From positions 1 through 42,296 of the forward strand of contig NZ_JAGMUK010000061.1 in assembly GCF_019049245.1 (NCBI RefSeq): a stretch of DNA of 42,296 bases, read 5' to 3'. The first letter of the stretch is position 1, and every line of letters begins with the position of its first letter. The notes beneath the pieces were generated by a model, which ran no database searches, was not told the origin of the DNA, and saw only the letters and a program-made list of their open reading frames with translations. The stretch comes from Streptomyces sp. AC555_RSS877 (GTDB lineage: Bacteria > Actinomycetota > Actinomycetes > Streptomycetales > Streptomycetaceae). Positions 1 through 7,293 of the stretch are shown in pieces. The position numbers and the translations under genes are program-made.

Positions 1-125
1 GGGGGGTAACTCCTAGGTGCTATCTCCGAAACCCCAACGCTGCGTTGCGTAATGAACGCATCCCATACTTCCATTATGGCATATCGGTCAAGTGCAACAG
101 CGCGGGCCGACGCGGTGAAATATTC

Positions 126-160
126 TTTTCAAACCGTAAAGTTGACGGTAAAATATATAC
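126..160 (+). promoter_or_regulatory. Candidate leaderless promoter of the HEPN-like gene
   Basis: TAAAAT at 149-154 lies 6 bases before the ATG at 161. TTTTCA at 126-131 sits 17 bases upstream of it as a weak -35. No Shine-Dalgarno sequence precedes the ATG, so the transcript may begin at or next to the start codon. A copy of TTGACGG (142-148) overlaps this region and resembles the repeats flanking the tRNA-Gln core further right. The boxes are seen; their use is inferred. Confidence 0.4.
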
Positions 161-1795
161 ATGAGCGAAGTGCCATTTCTTGAGTTTGAGGACCTGATCG
201 ACTACGCCACGGGGCAAAGGAGCACAGGCGACTGGGTTACTGTCTACGCACGGGACGAGCGCGACAAGGAAGATGGTGGCTATTACAGCGCCCTCGTGCC
301 GGTTGAAAACATCGACACTCGCCTGAGTGAAGTAGATTGGGATCTGGACTTGGGCGACGGGATGCCGGGGTTCGTCTTCCACTATGCCGACAAGAGAAAT
401 GAATACCTCCGATTCGGCAACGATGAGGGCGTCGAGCCAGTGGTCATCTGCCGTTCCTTTCATGGGCTGAAGCCTTCGTATGTGGAGGTGTCAGAAGAGT
501 TCAGGCACTTCCATAACCTCTACGAAGATCGCGCGACGCGCACTCTCATTGCTTTTGACGATAGCGGCGATGAGATTGAAGTCGTCCGTGTGTCTGATGA
601 CAGGGCGGAAATCAAGGTCAAGTATCTCAAGGAGTTTCTTGCGGCGCGGGGAATGGCGTTGCTACTGCTCTACGTCATTGACCGGTGGAGCGAGAAAAGC
701 CTCGATGAGCTTGGGATGACGCGACAGGACGAACAGCAGAGTGGCAGTGATTACCGCTACTCGCGATTCGTCGACGTCTTTCCTGGCCTAGGGCCGGAAA
801 AGGAAACCTGCGCGCGTCTCCGTGGCAAGAAGGTAATAAGGGGTCTTGCTAACTACGACCCCCAGCGCTCATGGGGGCGTCATGACCGCAAGTATGAGGA
901 GTTCATCATCGGCGTAGACGACGATGGTGAGCAAGTTCATCACACCTGCGATGAGAATGAGCTTTCCAACTACTTTGGGAAGAACCCTGGAGCGCCGCAT
1001 TTCCTTACGTCCGTGTTCTTCCGTAAAGAAGTCATGGCGAAGTACTACAACGACCCCGGAAAGTTCAGTGTTGATGACGGCTATCTCCGGTGCGCTGGAT
1101 ACTGGGGAATCCCGCTGGACAACAACCACGAGAAGTATGTCATCGTCTTTCTCGGCGATCTTGGGAGGCTGCCACATAAAGAGCAGCTTCATTGGAAGCG
1201 CTACAACGTCACGCCCGATGGCAAGATGAGTGACGTCTACTTCCGCCGCTCTATGCTCGGTCAGTGGGCTGATGCTGAAGAGCCGGCCCTGGTCTTCAAG
1301 AGGACGTACGAAATCTTCGGAGAACGCTGGGAATCACAGCAAGGGTGGGAGCTATTTAAAAAGCTCAAGCCTGCGGACGCGCATCACTGGACGTCATTGC
1401 ATGTTCCGTCGGACGGCAACCAGAAAGAGTTCGATGAGCAAATCATGTCGTTGACGAAGCTTCTGGTCGACCGAATCAATGAGGCGGAGGTAGGCAAGCT
1501 CGCAACTCTCGAACCCAATGAAAAGGGCGGCATCACGAAGTTTGGCAGGTATTTGGATTCCATCGCATTCGCTGAGGCGGAGGCGTTCATCAAGCTTCTT
1601 CGGAACCTTCAAAGCTTGCGTAGCGGGGCAGCGCACGTCAAGAACATGAAGAACAGTAGCGATTACCAAAAGGCTGTTCGCTTCTTCGACCTCGGCACCA
1701 AGGGCCTGTCTCGTGGTTTTGCCGACATTCTTCGAGATGCGACCGTGTTCCTCGGAAAATTGGAGGAACACACCTCTGCGCCGTCGGATGAGTAG
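161..1795 (+). CDS. Large hypothetical protein with C-terminal HEPN-like Rx4H motif; candidate defence cargo
   Basis: The 544-aa acidic soluble protein has no signal peptide or membrane segment. I do not recognise the first 430 residues. The C-terminal 110 residues look alpha-helical and contain LRSGAAH, with Arg487 and His492 spaced as in the Rx4-6H motif of HEPN ribonucleases, followed by a polar stretch and another helix. HEPN domains are common in abortive-infection proteins such as ApeA, and that architecture (long unique N-terminal part, C-terminal HEPN) fits. It is the only gene seen left of the attP-like site and converges on the integrase gene with a 5-base gap. Its base composition is lower in GC than the chromosomal part. 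It is called a defence gene only by motif and position; a structural homologue with a dead motif is possible. Confidence 0.6.
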   Translation: MSEVPFLEFEDLIDYATGQRSTGDWVTVYARDERDKEDGGYYSALVPVENIDTRLSEVDWDLDLGDGMPGFVFHYADKRNEYLRFGNDEGVEPVVICRSFHGLKPSYVEVSEEFRHFHNLYEDRATRTLIAFDDSGDEIEVVRVSDDRAEIKVKYLKEFLAARGMALLLLYVIDRWSEKSLDELGMTRQDEQQSGSDYRYSRFVDVFPGLGPEKETCARLRGKKVIRGLANYDPQRSWGRHDRKYEEFIIGVDDDGEQVHHTCDENELSNYFGKNPGAPHFLTSVFFRKEVMAKYYNDPGKFSVDDGYLRCAGYWGIPLDNNHEKYVIVFLGDLGRLPHKEQLHWKRYNVTPDGKMSDVYFRRSMLGQWADAEEPALVFKRTYEIFGERWESQQGWELFKKLKPADAHHWTSLHVPSDGNQKEFDEQIMSLTKLLVDRINEAEVGKLATLEPNEKGGITKFGRYLDSIAFAEAEAFIKLLRNLQSLRSGAAHVKNMKNSSDYQKAVRFFDLGTKGLSRGFADILRDATVFLGKLEEHTSAPSDE

Positions 1796-1800
1796 GGGTT

Positions 1801-3237
1801 CTAATCCGCCAGCTCAAAGTCGGTTTGCTTGCTTACATTGACGGCTAAGTTGACGGCAACCGCACCCAACAACCACTGTCTTCGTAGGTCGTGCAAATGT
1901 GCATCTACCTCCGTCAATCGGCTTGTCCATGTGCGCGGAGGGGCGGCTGCATCTAGTTCTGGTCCCAGCATTCGGGGGTTCGAATCCCTCCACCCCAGCC
2001 ATGAAAAAGCACTGATTAACCTCGGTGCTTTTTCTTTGCTAGAAACAAACTGCGTTGACAGGGAGCTTTCAATTTCTTTTTGACGGCTAATTTGACGGCT
2101 ACCCGGACGGTCTTCGGCGTCCGGGTAGTTTGTGTTGAGTACGTGTTCCATTCGGTTGAGCGCGTCTCGGCGTGAATCCATCGTGTCGTGCTGGTAAATC
2201 TGCTGAGTGATGGCGATATTGCTGTGGCCGAGGATGAGCTGTGCATCCCGGGCAGGCACACCTAGGTCTTTGAGGATCGTCGCTGCGGTGTGGCGGACGT
2301 GATGGAGCTTGATCTTCCGAATCCCGTTGCTGGTGCAGAGTAGTTGGAAGGCTCGCGTGAAATTGTAGGGTTCGATCGGGTTGCCCGTTGATGACGTGAA
2401 AACGAGATCATCATCCGCCGTCTTCGTTCGTCGTAGACGGTATTCGGCTAACTCCTCGGCGATTCCGGAAAGTAGTGGCAAGTCGCGGTGCCCTGCGCGT
2501 GTCTTCACGGGCCCCTGCTGTACCTCGCCGTTGGCCCGAAAGACCTGCTGGCGGACATGAATCACTCGGCCTGAAAAGTCGATGTCCGACCACCGTAACC
2601 CGATAACTTCTCCGCGTCGTAGTCCGTAGTGGGTGACAAGCAGAAAGGCCGGGTACCACTTGTGGTTCCGGGCTGCTACTAGAAAATCGGCTACTTCCTT
2701 GGGTGACCAGGGCTTGACGTCGCCCGCCTGACGGCCAGGGAGTTCGACAAGCCTGGCTACATTCCGGGTTAGTAGTTCTTCGTGGATCGCTCGACTCAAG
2801 GCGGGGCTTAGCGTCTCGCGTAGCATCTGAACCTTACGAACGGAGTAACCCGCTGCAAGTTGCTCGTTCAGGAAGTGTTGGACGACAGGAACTGTGAGCC
2901 GCGTTAGTGGTAGATGCCCGAGGGCGGGCTTTAGATACCGGCGAACGTTGATCTCGTAGAGTTCGTATGTTGTAGCACGGCGGTTCGGCCTTACCACCTC
3001 CTTGAGCCAATAGTCTAGATATTCGCCAAGCTTCCAGTTCTTGTCCGCCGTTAGGATGCCCTGAGCATCCTTTGCCTTGAGTTCGGTTAACTTGGTGTGT
3101 GCCTCGACGCGGGTTGCACCGTACACGCGAGCTCGCTTCTTTAGCCCACTCGTCGTCAGCACGTAGACGGACGCCTCCCAACGTCCGTCTTTGCGTTGGT
3201 AGATCGTGCCCTCGCCGTTTGCATTACGGCGGGCCAT
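1801..3237 (-). CDS. int: Tyrosine-type site-specific integrase
   Basis: This 478-aa phage-type integrase would catalyse integration and excision of the element. Residues 1-60 resemble the AP2-like arm-binding domain, 65-150 the SAM-like core-binding domain and 175-355 the catalytic domain. Catalytic residues are visible: Arg207 in GLRRGE, Lys245, His312-x-x-Arg315, His338 in LGHSN and Tyr348 in QQIYQH. Residues after about 365 are a long tail not needed for catalysis. DNA encoding residues 401-427 contains an inverted repeat and the 3' half of a tRNA-Gln gene, so integration at that tRNA would replace the C-terminal tail. The start codon directly abuts the stop codon of the upstream excisionase-like gene (TAG then ATG), indicating translational coupling. 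The family call is secure; use of the tRNA-Gln site is inferred. Confidence 0.93.
   Translation of the reverse strand: MARRNANGEGTIYQRKDGRWEASVYVLTTSGLKKRARVYGATRVEAHTKLTELKAKDAQGILTADKNWKLGEYLDYWLKEVVRPNRRATTYELYEINVRRYLKPALGHLPLTRLTVPVVQHFLNEQLAAGYSVRKVQMLRETLSPALSRAIHEELLTRNVARLVELPGRQAGDVKPWSPKEVADFLVAARNHKWYPAFLLVTHYGLRRGEVIGLRWSDIDFSGRVIHVRQQVFRANGEVQQGPVKTRAGHRDLPLLSGIAEELAEYRLRRTKTADDDLVFTSSTGNPIEPYNFTRAFQLLCTSNGIRKIKLHHVRHTAATILKDLGVPARDAQLILGHSNIAITQQIYQHDTMDSRRDALNRMEHVLNTNYPDAEDRPGSRQISRQKEIESSLSTQFVSSKEKAPRLISAFSWLGWRDSNPRMLGPELDAAAPPRTWTSRLTEVDAHLHDLRRQWLLGAVAVNLAVNVSKQTDFELAD
1838..1857 (+). repeat. Paired TTGACGGC direct repeat, left of att core
   Basis: Two copies of TTGACGGC begin at 1838 and 1850, 12 bases apart, separated by TAAG. 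The same pair with TAAT recurs at 2080-2099, on the other side of the tRNA-derived core. Paired direct repeats on both flanks of a core are what arm-type binding sites of tyrosine integrases look like. The repeats are seen; the role is inferred. Confidence 0.6.
1957..2001 (+). other. attP-like core: 3' half of tRNA-Gln(CTG)
   Basis: The segment reads as anticodon loop TTCTGGT (anticodon CTG), 3' anticodon strand CCCAG, a 5-base variable loop, T-stem GGGGG with loop TTCGAAT and CCCTC, then acceptor strand CACCCCA, discriminator G and CCA. U1/G73 and the CTG anticodon match tRNA-Gln. Bases to the left (about 1945-1956) do not pair with the anticodon strand and no D-arm or 5' acceptor strand exists, so this is not a working tRNA gene. 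It lies inside the integrase coding region (residues about 413-427). A 3' tRNA half beside a tyrosine integrase is the usual attP arrangement of actinobacterial integrative elements. Confidence 0.72.
2003..2034. terminator. Perfect 10-bp inverted repeat next to the tRNA-Gln core
   Basis: GAAAAAGCAC at 2003-2012 pairs with GTGCTTTTTC at 2025-2034 across a 12-base loop. On the + strand it follows the CCA end of the tRNA half by one base and ends in a T-run, as a terminator behind a tRNA would. It was probably carried with the attachment site. It lies within the integrase coding sequence, so in the present arrangement integrase translation crosses it. Confidence 0.6.
2080..2099 (+). repeat. Paired TTGACGGC direct repeat, right of att core
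   Basis: TTGACGGC begins at 2080 and 2092, again 12 bases apart with TAAT between. It mirrors the pair at 1838-1857 in the same orientation. It lies 79 bases right of the tRNA half, inside the integrase gene. It is a candidate arm-type site for integrase or excisionase. Confidence 0.6.
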
Positions 3238-3459
3238 CTAGGCAAATGTCTCCCGCTGGCGAAGTCGCTCAACGTACGACGCGTAAGCGTCGAGGGGTAT
3301 GAACCTCCGCTTCCCAATGTTTACCGACTCGATGAGCTTCTTACGCATCAGGTCGTACAGCTTCCATTTGGATATTCGCAGTAAGGTGTACGTCTCGATC
3401 ACAGTGAGGAGCCGTACCACCTCGCCTTGCTGGTTGGTTGTTTGGTTCTTTCCATCCAT
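3238..3459 (-). CDS. xis: Excisionase-like helix-turn-helix protein
   Basis: The 73-aa protein has a MerR/excisionase-type winged helix: residues 16-66 contain a leading LLTV strand, the helix pair around LLRISKWKLYDLMRKKLI, a short wing with IGKRRFIP and a final helix. Such proteins bend DNA and steer the tyrosine integrase towards excision. The start at 3459 is preceded by AAGGAGG (3467-3473) with 7 intervening bases; two nearby ATGs are out of frame. The stop codon abuts the integrase ATG, so both are made from one transcript with coupling. Family assignment is good; whether it directs excision or only represses is open. Confidence 0.82.
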   Translation of the reverse strand: MDGKNQTTNQQGEVVRLLTVIETYTLLRISKWKLYDLMRKKLIESVNIGKRRFIPLDAYASYVERLRQRETFA

Positions 3460-3538
3460 ACATAGTCCTCCTTAGTTAAACTCTTTTTCCGTTCGGTGGG
3501 TAGCCCAAAAGGCGGGCCTCGGCATTGTGAAATCCTCA

Positions 3539-4351
3539 TCAGGCGGCGGCTCCTCGTGTTCCCTTGAGGTGATTCGTTGCCTGCGAGAGAAGACCGACTT
3601 CAAAGAGCCCTTGGGCATCGGCTGAAAGCTTCCGAATCACTTGGGAGATGCGCTCACCCCTGGCGGTGTCCTTCACGAGCCAGACGACCTTGGGGAAGAC
3701 ACCCCGGAACTGTTGCTCCATGCCACTGCGCCAGTAGTCGATGTACCGCTGAGATTTTTTCTGGATGGTCGGCATCCCTTCGGTGCCCATGTCGACCTCG
3801 ATGAACCGACTGTGCTCGAAGTCGCCCACGCCAAGCCGCACGTACGCGTCAGGCTTAAGAACGACCAACTCGCCACCCGGCCCGGTGAAGTGACGCCAGC
3901 AGACAGGCTCGGCGTCGAAGCCGATGAGTTCAGCAGCACCACGGCCGTGCTCCTCGACGGTGTGAACGTAGAGTTCAGCCACGGCAAGCAGGTGGTCTTG
4001 GAAGTAGGGCTTCGCCTCCCAGATGTGCCGACGACGATGCGGCCCGTCAGTCTCGATGACCGCTTGTCCCAACCCCGTCAGCCCGTAGACGTAGCCGGAC
4101 GAGCCTGCCCGCACACCCCCGATGGTTCGCGCGAACCTCACCACCAACCCGCGCTTGTGCAGCCGAGTGAGAAGCAGTTGCGCGCGTCGTGTCCGTGCGG
4201 CTGGCGATCCATCCGCAACATGGAGCCGCTGTAGTTGGCGCAGGGTCAGGATGCGCACCTTGTCGAGTGACGCCAAGACGGTGTGGTCACGTTCGCTGAG
4301 TCGGCGGCGTTCACCCTCCAGGCGGGCGGCCGTGAAGCGAGGAGGTCTCAT
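3539..4351 (-). CDS. Replication-relaxation family protein
   Basis: The 270-aa protein begins with a winged-helix-like region (about residues 15-90: LSERDHTVLASLDKVRILTL then LLLTRLHKRGLV), followed by an alpha/beta domain with a restriction-endonuclease-like look (DAYVRLG, HSRFIEVDMGTEG, QRYIDYW). This matches the Replic_Relax family, found on actinobacterial plasmids and integrative elements and thought to help initiate replication or transfer. The open frame extends to 4525, but ATG 4351 has GAGGAG 7 bases upstream and begins where the family-like sequence starts, so I prefer it. It follows the coupling ATPase by 118 bases on the same strand; the pair is probably one transfer/replication module. 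Its exact biochemical role is not known to me. Confidence 0.78.
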   Translation of the reverse strand: MRPPRFTAARLEGERRRLSERDHTVLASLDKVRILTLRQLQRLHVADGSPAARTRRAQLLLTRLHKRGLVVRFARTIGGVRAGSSGYVYGLTGLGQAVIETDGPHRRRHIWEAKPYFQDHLLAVAELYVHTVEEHGRGAAELIGFDAEPVCWRHFTGPGGELVVLKPDAYVRLGVGDFEHSRFIEVDMGTEGMPTIQKKSQRYIDYWRSGMEQQFRGVFPKVVWLVKDTARGERISQVIRKLSADAQGLFEVGLLSQATNHLKGTRGAAA

Positions 4352-4469
4352 ACGAACGCTCCTCGTTGAGGGGAGACATTCACTTCCACTTGGTTCGTTC
4401 CACCAGAGGGGAACCGGCTGCTTCGTCCGACGTGATGCGAAGAGCGAAGCGAACCGTTGAACCGTGCGG

Positions 4470-6707
4470 CTATACGCGCCTCCTCGGCAAACTGCCGACC
4501 GGCCCACTTCCGGGGTGATCCTCACCGCGCCACCGCAGTCGAAGCGACTCGTCCAGGCCGAGGCCGTCGACTCCGTACCGCCCCGCGCTTTCGCGGCGTA
4601 GGTCGTCCGTATCCAGACGGCCGCTCTCGTCTGGTGGAAGCGTTCGAATCAGGAAAGGCCGGCTCGGGCTGCGGCCCACGAGGACCTTCGCGTACGCCTC
4701 GTACGCTTGGAGCCGCGCGAGATCGTCCGCACTCACGCCGTCGCCGAGCGTTGCCGCCAACGGCGCACTGTCTTCGATGCTTGGGCGGAAAATTATCCGT
4801 GAGCGTGCGTTGGCGAAGAACGCGGCTCTCATCTTCGGGGTCAGCTGTCCGAGGTGTTGGTGGGCAACTGTCAGGCCGACCCCAAGCCCGCGCGCCTGGG
4901 CGAACATGTCACTGAGGTCAACAGGGATGCGGAGGTACTGCTGTACCTCGTCGATCACGGTGAGGACGGGGTGTCGCTGGTTCGCCGGAACCGACGCCCG
5001 GCGCTGCATCTCCTGCCAGAGCTGTGTCACCAGGAGTGCGCCGAGCATCTGTGCCGTTTGCGCTCCCGTGACGCCAGCGTTCAGGTTCACCAGCACGATG
5101 CGCCGCGCAGTGAACAGCTCGTCCAACCGAAAGGCCGGTTGAGCCTGCCCGATCAGGCGGCGGATGGGCGTGCGGCTTAAAAATGCCCGGCTCTTGTTGA
5201 GAACCGGGCTGGCAACCTGTTGACGTTCGGCCTCTGAAAGGCCGTCGTACCAAGAGAAGAAGGGTGCGAGGACGAGGGCGTCGTTGACCGTGCTGAGGAC
5301 ACGGCGACGGAACGCACCGTTGGTGAGGAGAACGGGTAGATCAGCCAATGTTCCTTGGTCAGCACGAGCCAGTGCGACGAGCGCATGCAGAAGAACGTCA
5401 CCACTCCGCGGCCCGATGCTCGTGCCGTAAAGCTCAGTGAACAGGTGCAGGATGCGGTCAGCCCTGAGCTCCGCCTCCTCGCGGGGGCCGCTCAAGGGGT
5501 TGAAGCCAACCACCTTGCTCCCCATCCCCGGCTCGATGACCACAACGTCCTTCCGACGCTCCGCGGGGACGCTGGCCAGGATGGCTTCAACGAGGTCGCC
5601 GCGCGGTTCGAGAACAAAGACGCTTCGCCCTGCACGGACGTCCGCGAGAACGAGCCGTTCCAGGAGCGTGGATTTACCTGAACCAGTCGGGCCAACGATG
5701 TGCGTATGGTGCAGGGCGCTCTCGACGGGCAGCGTGACGAGTTGGTCGCGCTGACTTGGATGGACGCCGGCCCCGATGACGCGGCCAGCCGGTAGGCGGT
5801 TGGGTTCCACAGGACGCAGCAACACGGAAGGTGCCGGGTACTGACGGCCGTGGTGGGTGGCGAAGAAGTCGACGTCATCCAGCGGCCAGCCAAGCAGGCT
5901 GCTCAACTCGCTCAAGCTGAGAACGGTGCCGGACGTGGTGTCGGTCGTCTTCACGATGTCGAGCCGTCGCACGCTGCTCGCGGTTGGTTGGGCGACTCTC
6001 AGTTCTGCGCGGGCCGTACCGACGAGCCGCAGTGCTTCGCCGAGCATCCGCACGATGGGGACGGTCAGTTCAGTGGATGCCGCGTGCGCTCCTATATGGC
6101 CGCGTACTGCGACCAGCGGTTCGGACGTTTTTTGCTTCCATGCTCGTCGCTCCTCGGCGGTTGCTTGGTGGATGGCCACCAACCCGAGGGCACGCACGAT
6201 GCTGAACGGCTGCGGCAACTGGTCACGTCGCTGCGGTGGCCCGATGACCCACTGCACGACGGCAGACTCACCGAGGTTCAGGGCCTTTACGATTTCGGCG
6301 AGGCCAGCAGCAACGCCGGTCGCCATGTCCACTCGGAGCGGGTGCGTGTTGTTGGTTGTACGGACTTCGGCCGCCAGCCGGGGGGCCGTTCGCTGCGGAC
6401 GCTCGACGGGCACGAGCGTCAGGCCGGGCAGCTGGGCGACGAACTGTGCCGACAGCTCTCCGCTGACGCGGTTGTCGATGCCAACCAACCAACGAACGAG
6501 ACCCCGTGATGCGCGGAGTTCAAAGACGACGGCTGGCGTCCGCTGGAGCCAACCGACCTTTGGGCGGTACGCCAGTGGTTGAAGTGCCCTGGTTATCTGC
6601 GCATGACTCAACTCGGGTGGGAAATGCACCTCGAACCAATCGAGTCCACTCTTATTCTTGTTGTTCTGCTCTATATGCCACCTCCTTTGTAAGTTACGTC
6701 TGCTCAT
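4470..6707 (-). CDS. VirD4/TraG-like type IV coupling ATPase
   Basis: The 745-aa protein has a Walker A motif GPTGSGKST at residues 339-347 and a Walker B segment TVIDEVQQ (Asp586-Glu587). A later AHQHLGQL and a TraG/VirD4-like C-terminal ATPase part follow. The first 300 residues are a family-specific N-terminal region without membrane helices. Proteins of this type couple DNA substrates to a conjugation channel. Here it lies beside a replication-relaxation protein in an integrative element, which supports DNA transfer. The start is uncertain: ATG 6707 has no clear Shine-Dalgarno, while an AAAGGAGGTGG motif (about 6683-6693) lies ten codons inside the frame with no suitable ATG or GTG directly after it. 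No other type IV secretion gene is visible in the window. Confidence 0.82.
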   Translation of the reverse strand: MSRRNLQRRWHIEQNNKNKSGLDWFEVHFPPELSHAQITRALQPLAYRPKVGWLQRTPAVVFELRASRGLVRWLVGIDNRVSGELSAQFVAQLPGLTLVPVERPQRTAPRLAAEVRTTNNTHPLRVDMATGVAAGLAEIVKALNLGESAVVQWVIGPPQRRDQLPQPFSIVRALGLVAIHQATAEERRAWKQKTSEPLVAVRGHIGAHAASTELTVPIVRMLGEALRLVGTARAELRVAQPTASSVRRLDIVKTTDTTSGTVLSLSELSSLLGWPLDDVDFFATHHGRQYPAPSVLLRPVEPNRLPAGRVIGAGVHPSQRDQLVTLPVESALHHTHIVGPTGSGKSTLLERLVLADVRAGRSVFVLEPRGDLVEAILASVPAERRKDVVVIEPGMGSKVVGFNPLSGPREEAELRADRILHLFTELYGTSIGPRSGDVLLHALVALARADQGTLADLPVLLTNGAFRRRVLSTVNDALVLAPFFSWYDGLSEAERQQVASPVLNKSRAFLSRTPIRRLIGQAQPAFRLDELFTARRIVLVNLNAGVTGAQTAQMLGALLVTQLWQEMQRRASVPANQRHPVLTVIDEVQQYLRIPVDLSDMFAQARGLGVGLTVAHQHLGQLTPKMRAAFFANARSRIIFRPSIEDSAPLAATLGDGVSADDLARLQAYEAYAKVLVGRSPSRPFLIRTLPPDESGRLDTDDLRRESAGRYGVDGLGLDESLRLRWRGEDHPGSGPVGSLPRRRV

Positions 6708-6995
6708 CCGGGAAGCGGCGCGCTTAAAGATCCTCTCGACACTGGGTCGAGGGGTGACGTGCTTATGCGTCCTCGGAGGCTGCGAGCACCCGACCGATCT
6801 AGCCGACAGGCTGGAGCGGTCTTGCTCTTACCTTCCACTATGGACGAGTAGAAAGGATGAAGTCAGAGGGTAGGTAGCTACTACATCACCGATTCGAACG
6901 CATCTACAAGGAGGTGAAGGGCTGCGAGAAAATACCCTTTACTATATTTATGCAAGTGACTGAGAGGAAGTTGAGAAGGGCAGTTGTGTTGCGTT
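6708..6995. other. Intergenic spacer, no gene supported
   Basis: These 288 bases separate the ATPase from the small membrane protein and become AT-rich towards the right. A short hairpin, CTCGACACTGGGTCGAG, lies near 6735-6751 and an AAGGAGGTGAAGG motif near 6910. The only frame after that motif is about 33 codons and has no protein-like features. A promoter for the minus-strand transfer genes would be expected here, but I see no convincing box pair. Confidence 0.4.
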
Positions 6996-7211
6996 CTATC
7001 CTTTGTTGTTGACGAACGCGTACGCGGCAATAAGTAGAAATGCGACTGTGGCGACCGCTCCGACGACCCATCTGCTTTCGCTAAAGAAGAGTATGCTCTG
7101 TGTTAATGGGGCGAGTGAAAAGACGAGGCGGCCAGCCATTTCCTTCTTGAAGTACATCAAGGCAACGCCCGCTATCATGAATGAGAAAGTTAGAATGTCG
7201 AAAATAATCAT
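6996..7211 (-). CDS. Small membrane protein, possible immunity protein
   Basis: The 71-aa protein has two clear hydrophobic segments (about residues 2-20 and 48-66) and a weaker one between them, joined by a KKEMAGR loop. The open frame reaches 7274, but ATG 7211 has AGGA 7 bases upstream, and the longer version would begin inside the strong hairpin at 7238-7274. It lies on the same strand just downstream of a secreted protein with a hydrophobic C-terminal domain. That arrangement recalls bacteriocin and immunity pairs. No family is recognised; the immunity role is inference. Confidence 0.55.
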   Translation of the reverse strand: MIIFDILTFSFMIAGVALMYFKKEMAGRLVFSLAPLTQSILFFSESRWVVGAVATVAFLLIAAYAFVNNKG

Positions 7212-7237
7212 GTATGTTTCCTGTTGAAGTTTGTGTT

Positions 7238-7274
7238 GTGGGGGTGTCGGATGTACTACATCCGACACCCCCAC
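7238..7274 (-). terminator. 17-bp perfect hairpin between secreted and membrane protein genes
   Basis: GTGGGGGTGTCGGATGT (7238-7254) pairs exactly with 7258-7274, leaving a 3-base loop. It starts 20 bases after the stop codon of the secreted-protein gene on the minus strand and is not followed by a T-run, as is common for Streptomyces terminators. Since the small membrane gene starts 27 bases further on, it may also attenuate rather than stop transcription. Confidence 0.75.
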
Positions 7275-7293
7275 TAGGTGCCCCTAAGGGCTT

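Noticed and set aside
1921..2001. Complete tRNA or tmRNA gene
   Set aside because: Only the 3' half folds; no D-arm, 5' acceptor strand or matching anticodon strand is present, and tmRNA would need a different acceptor pairing.
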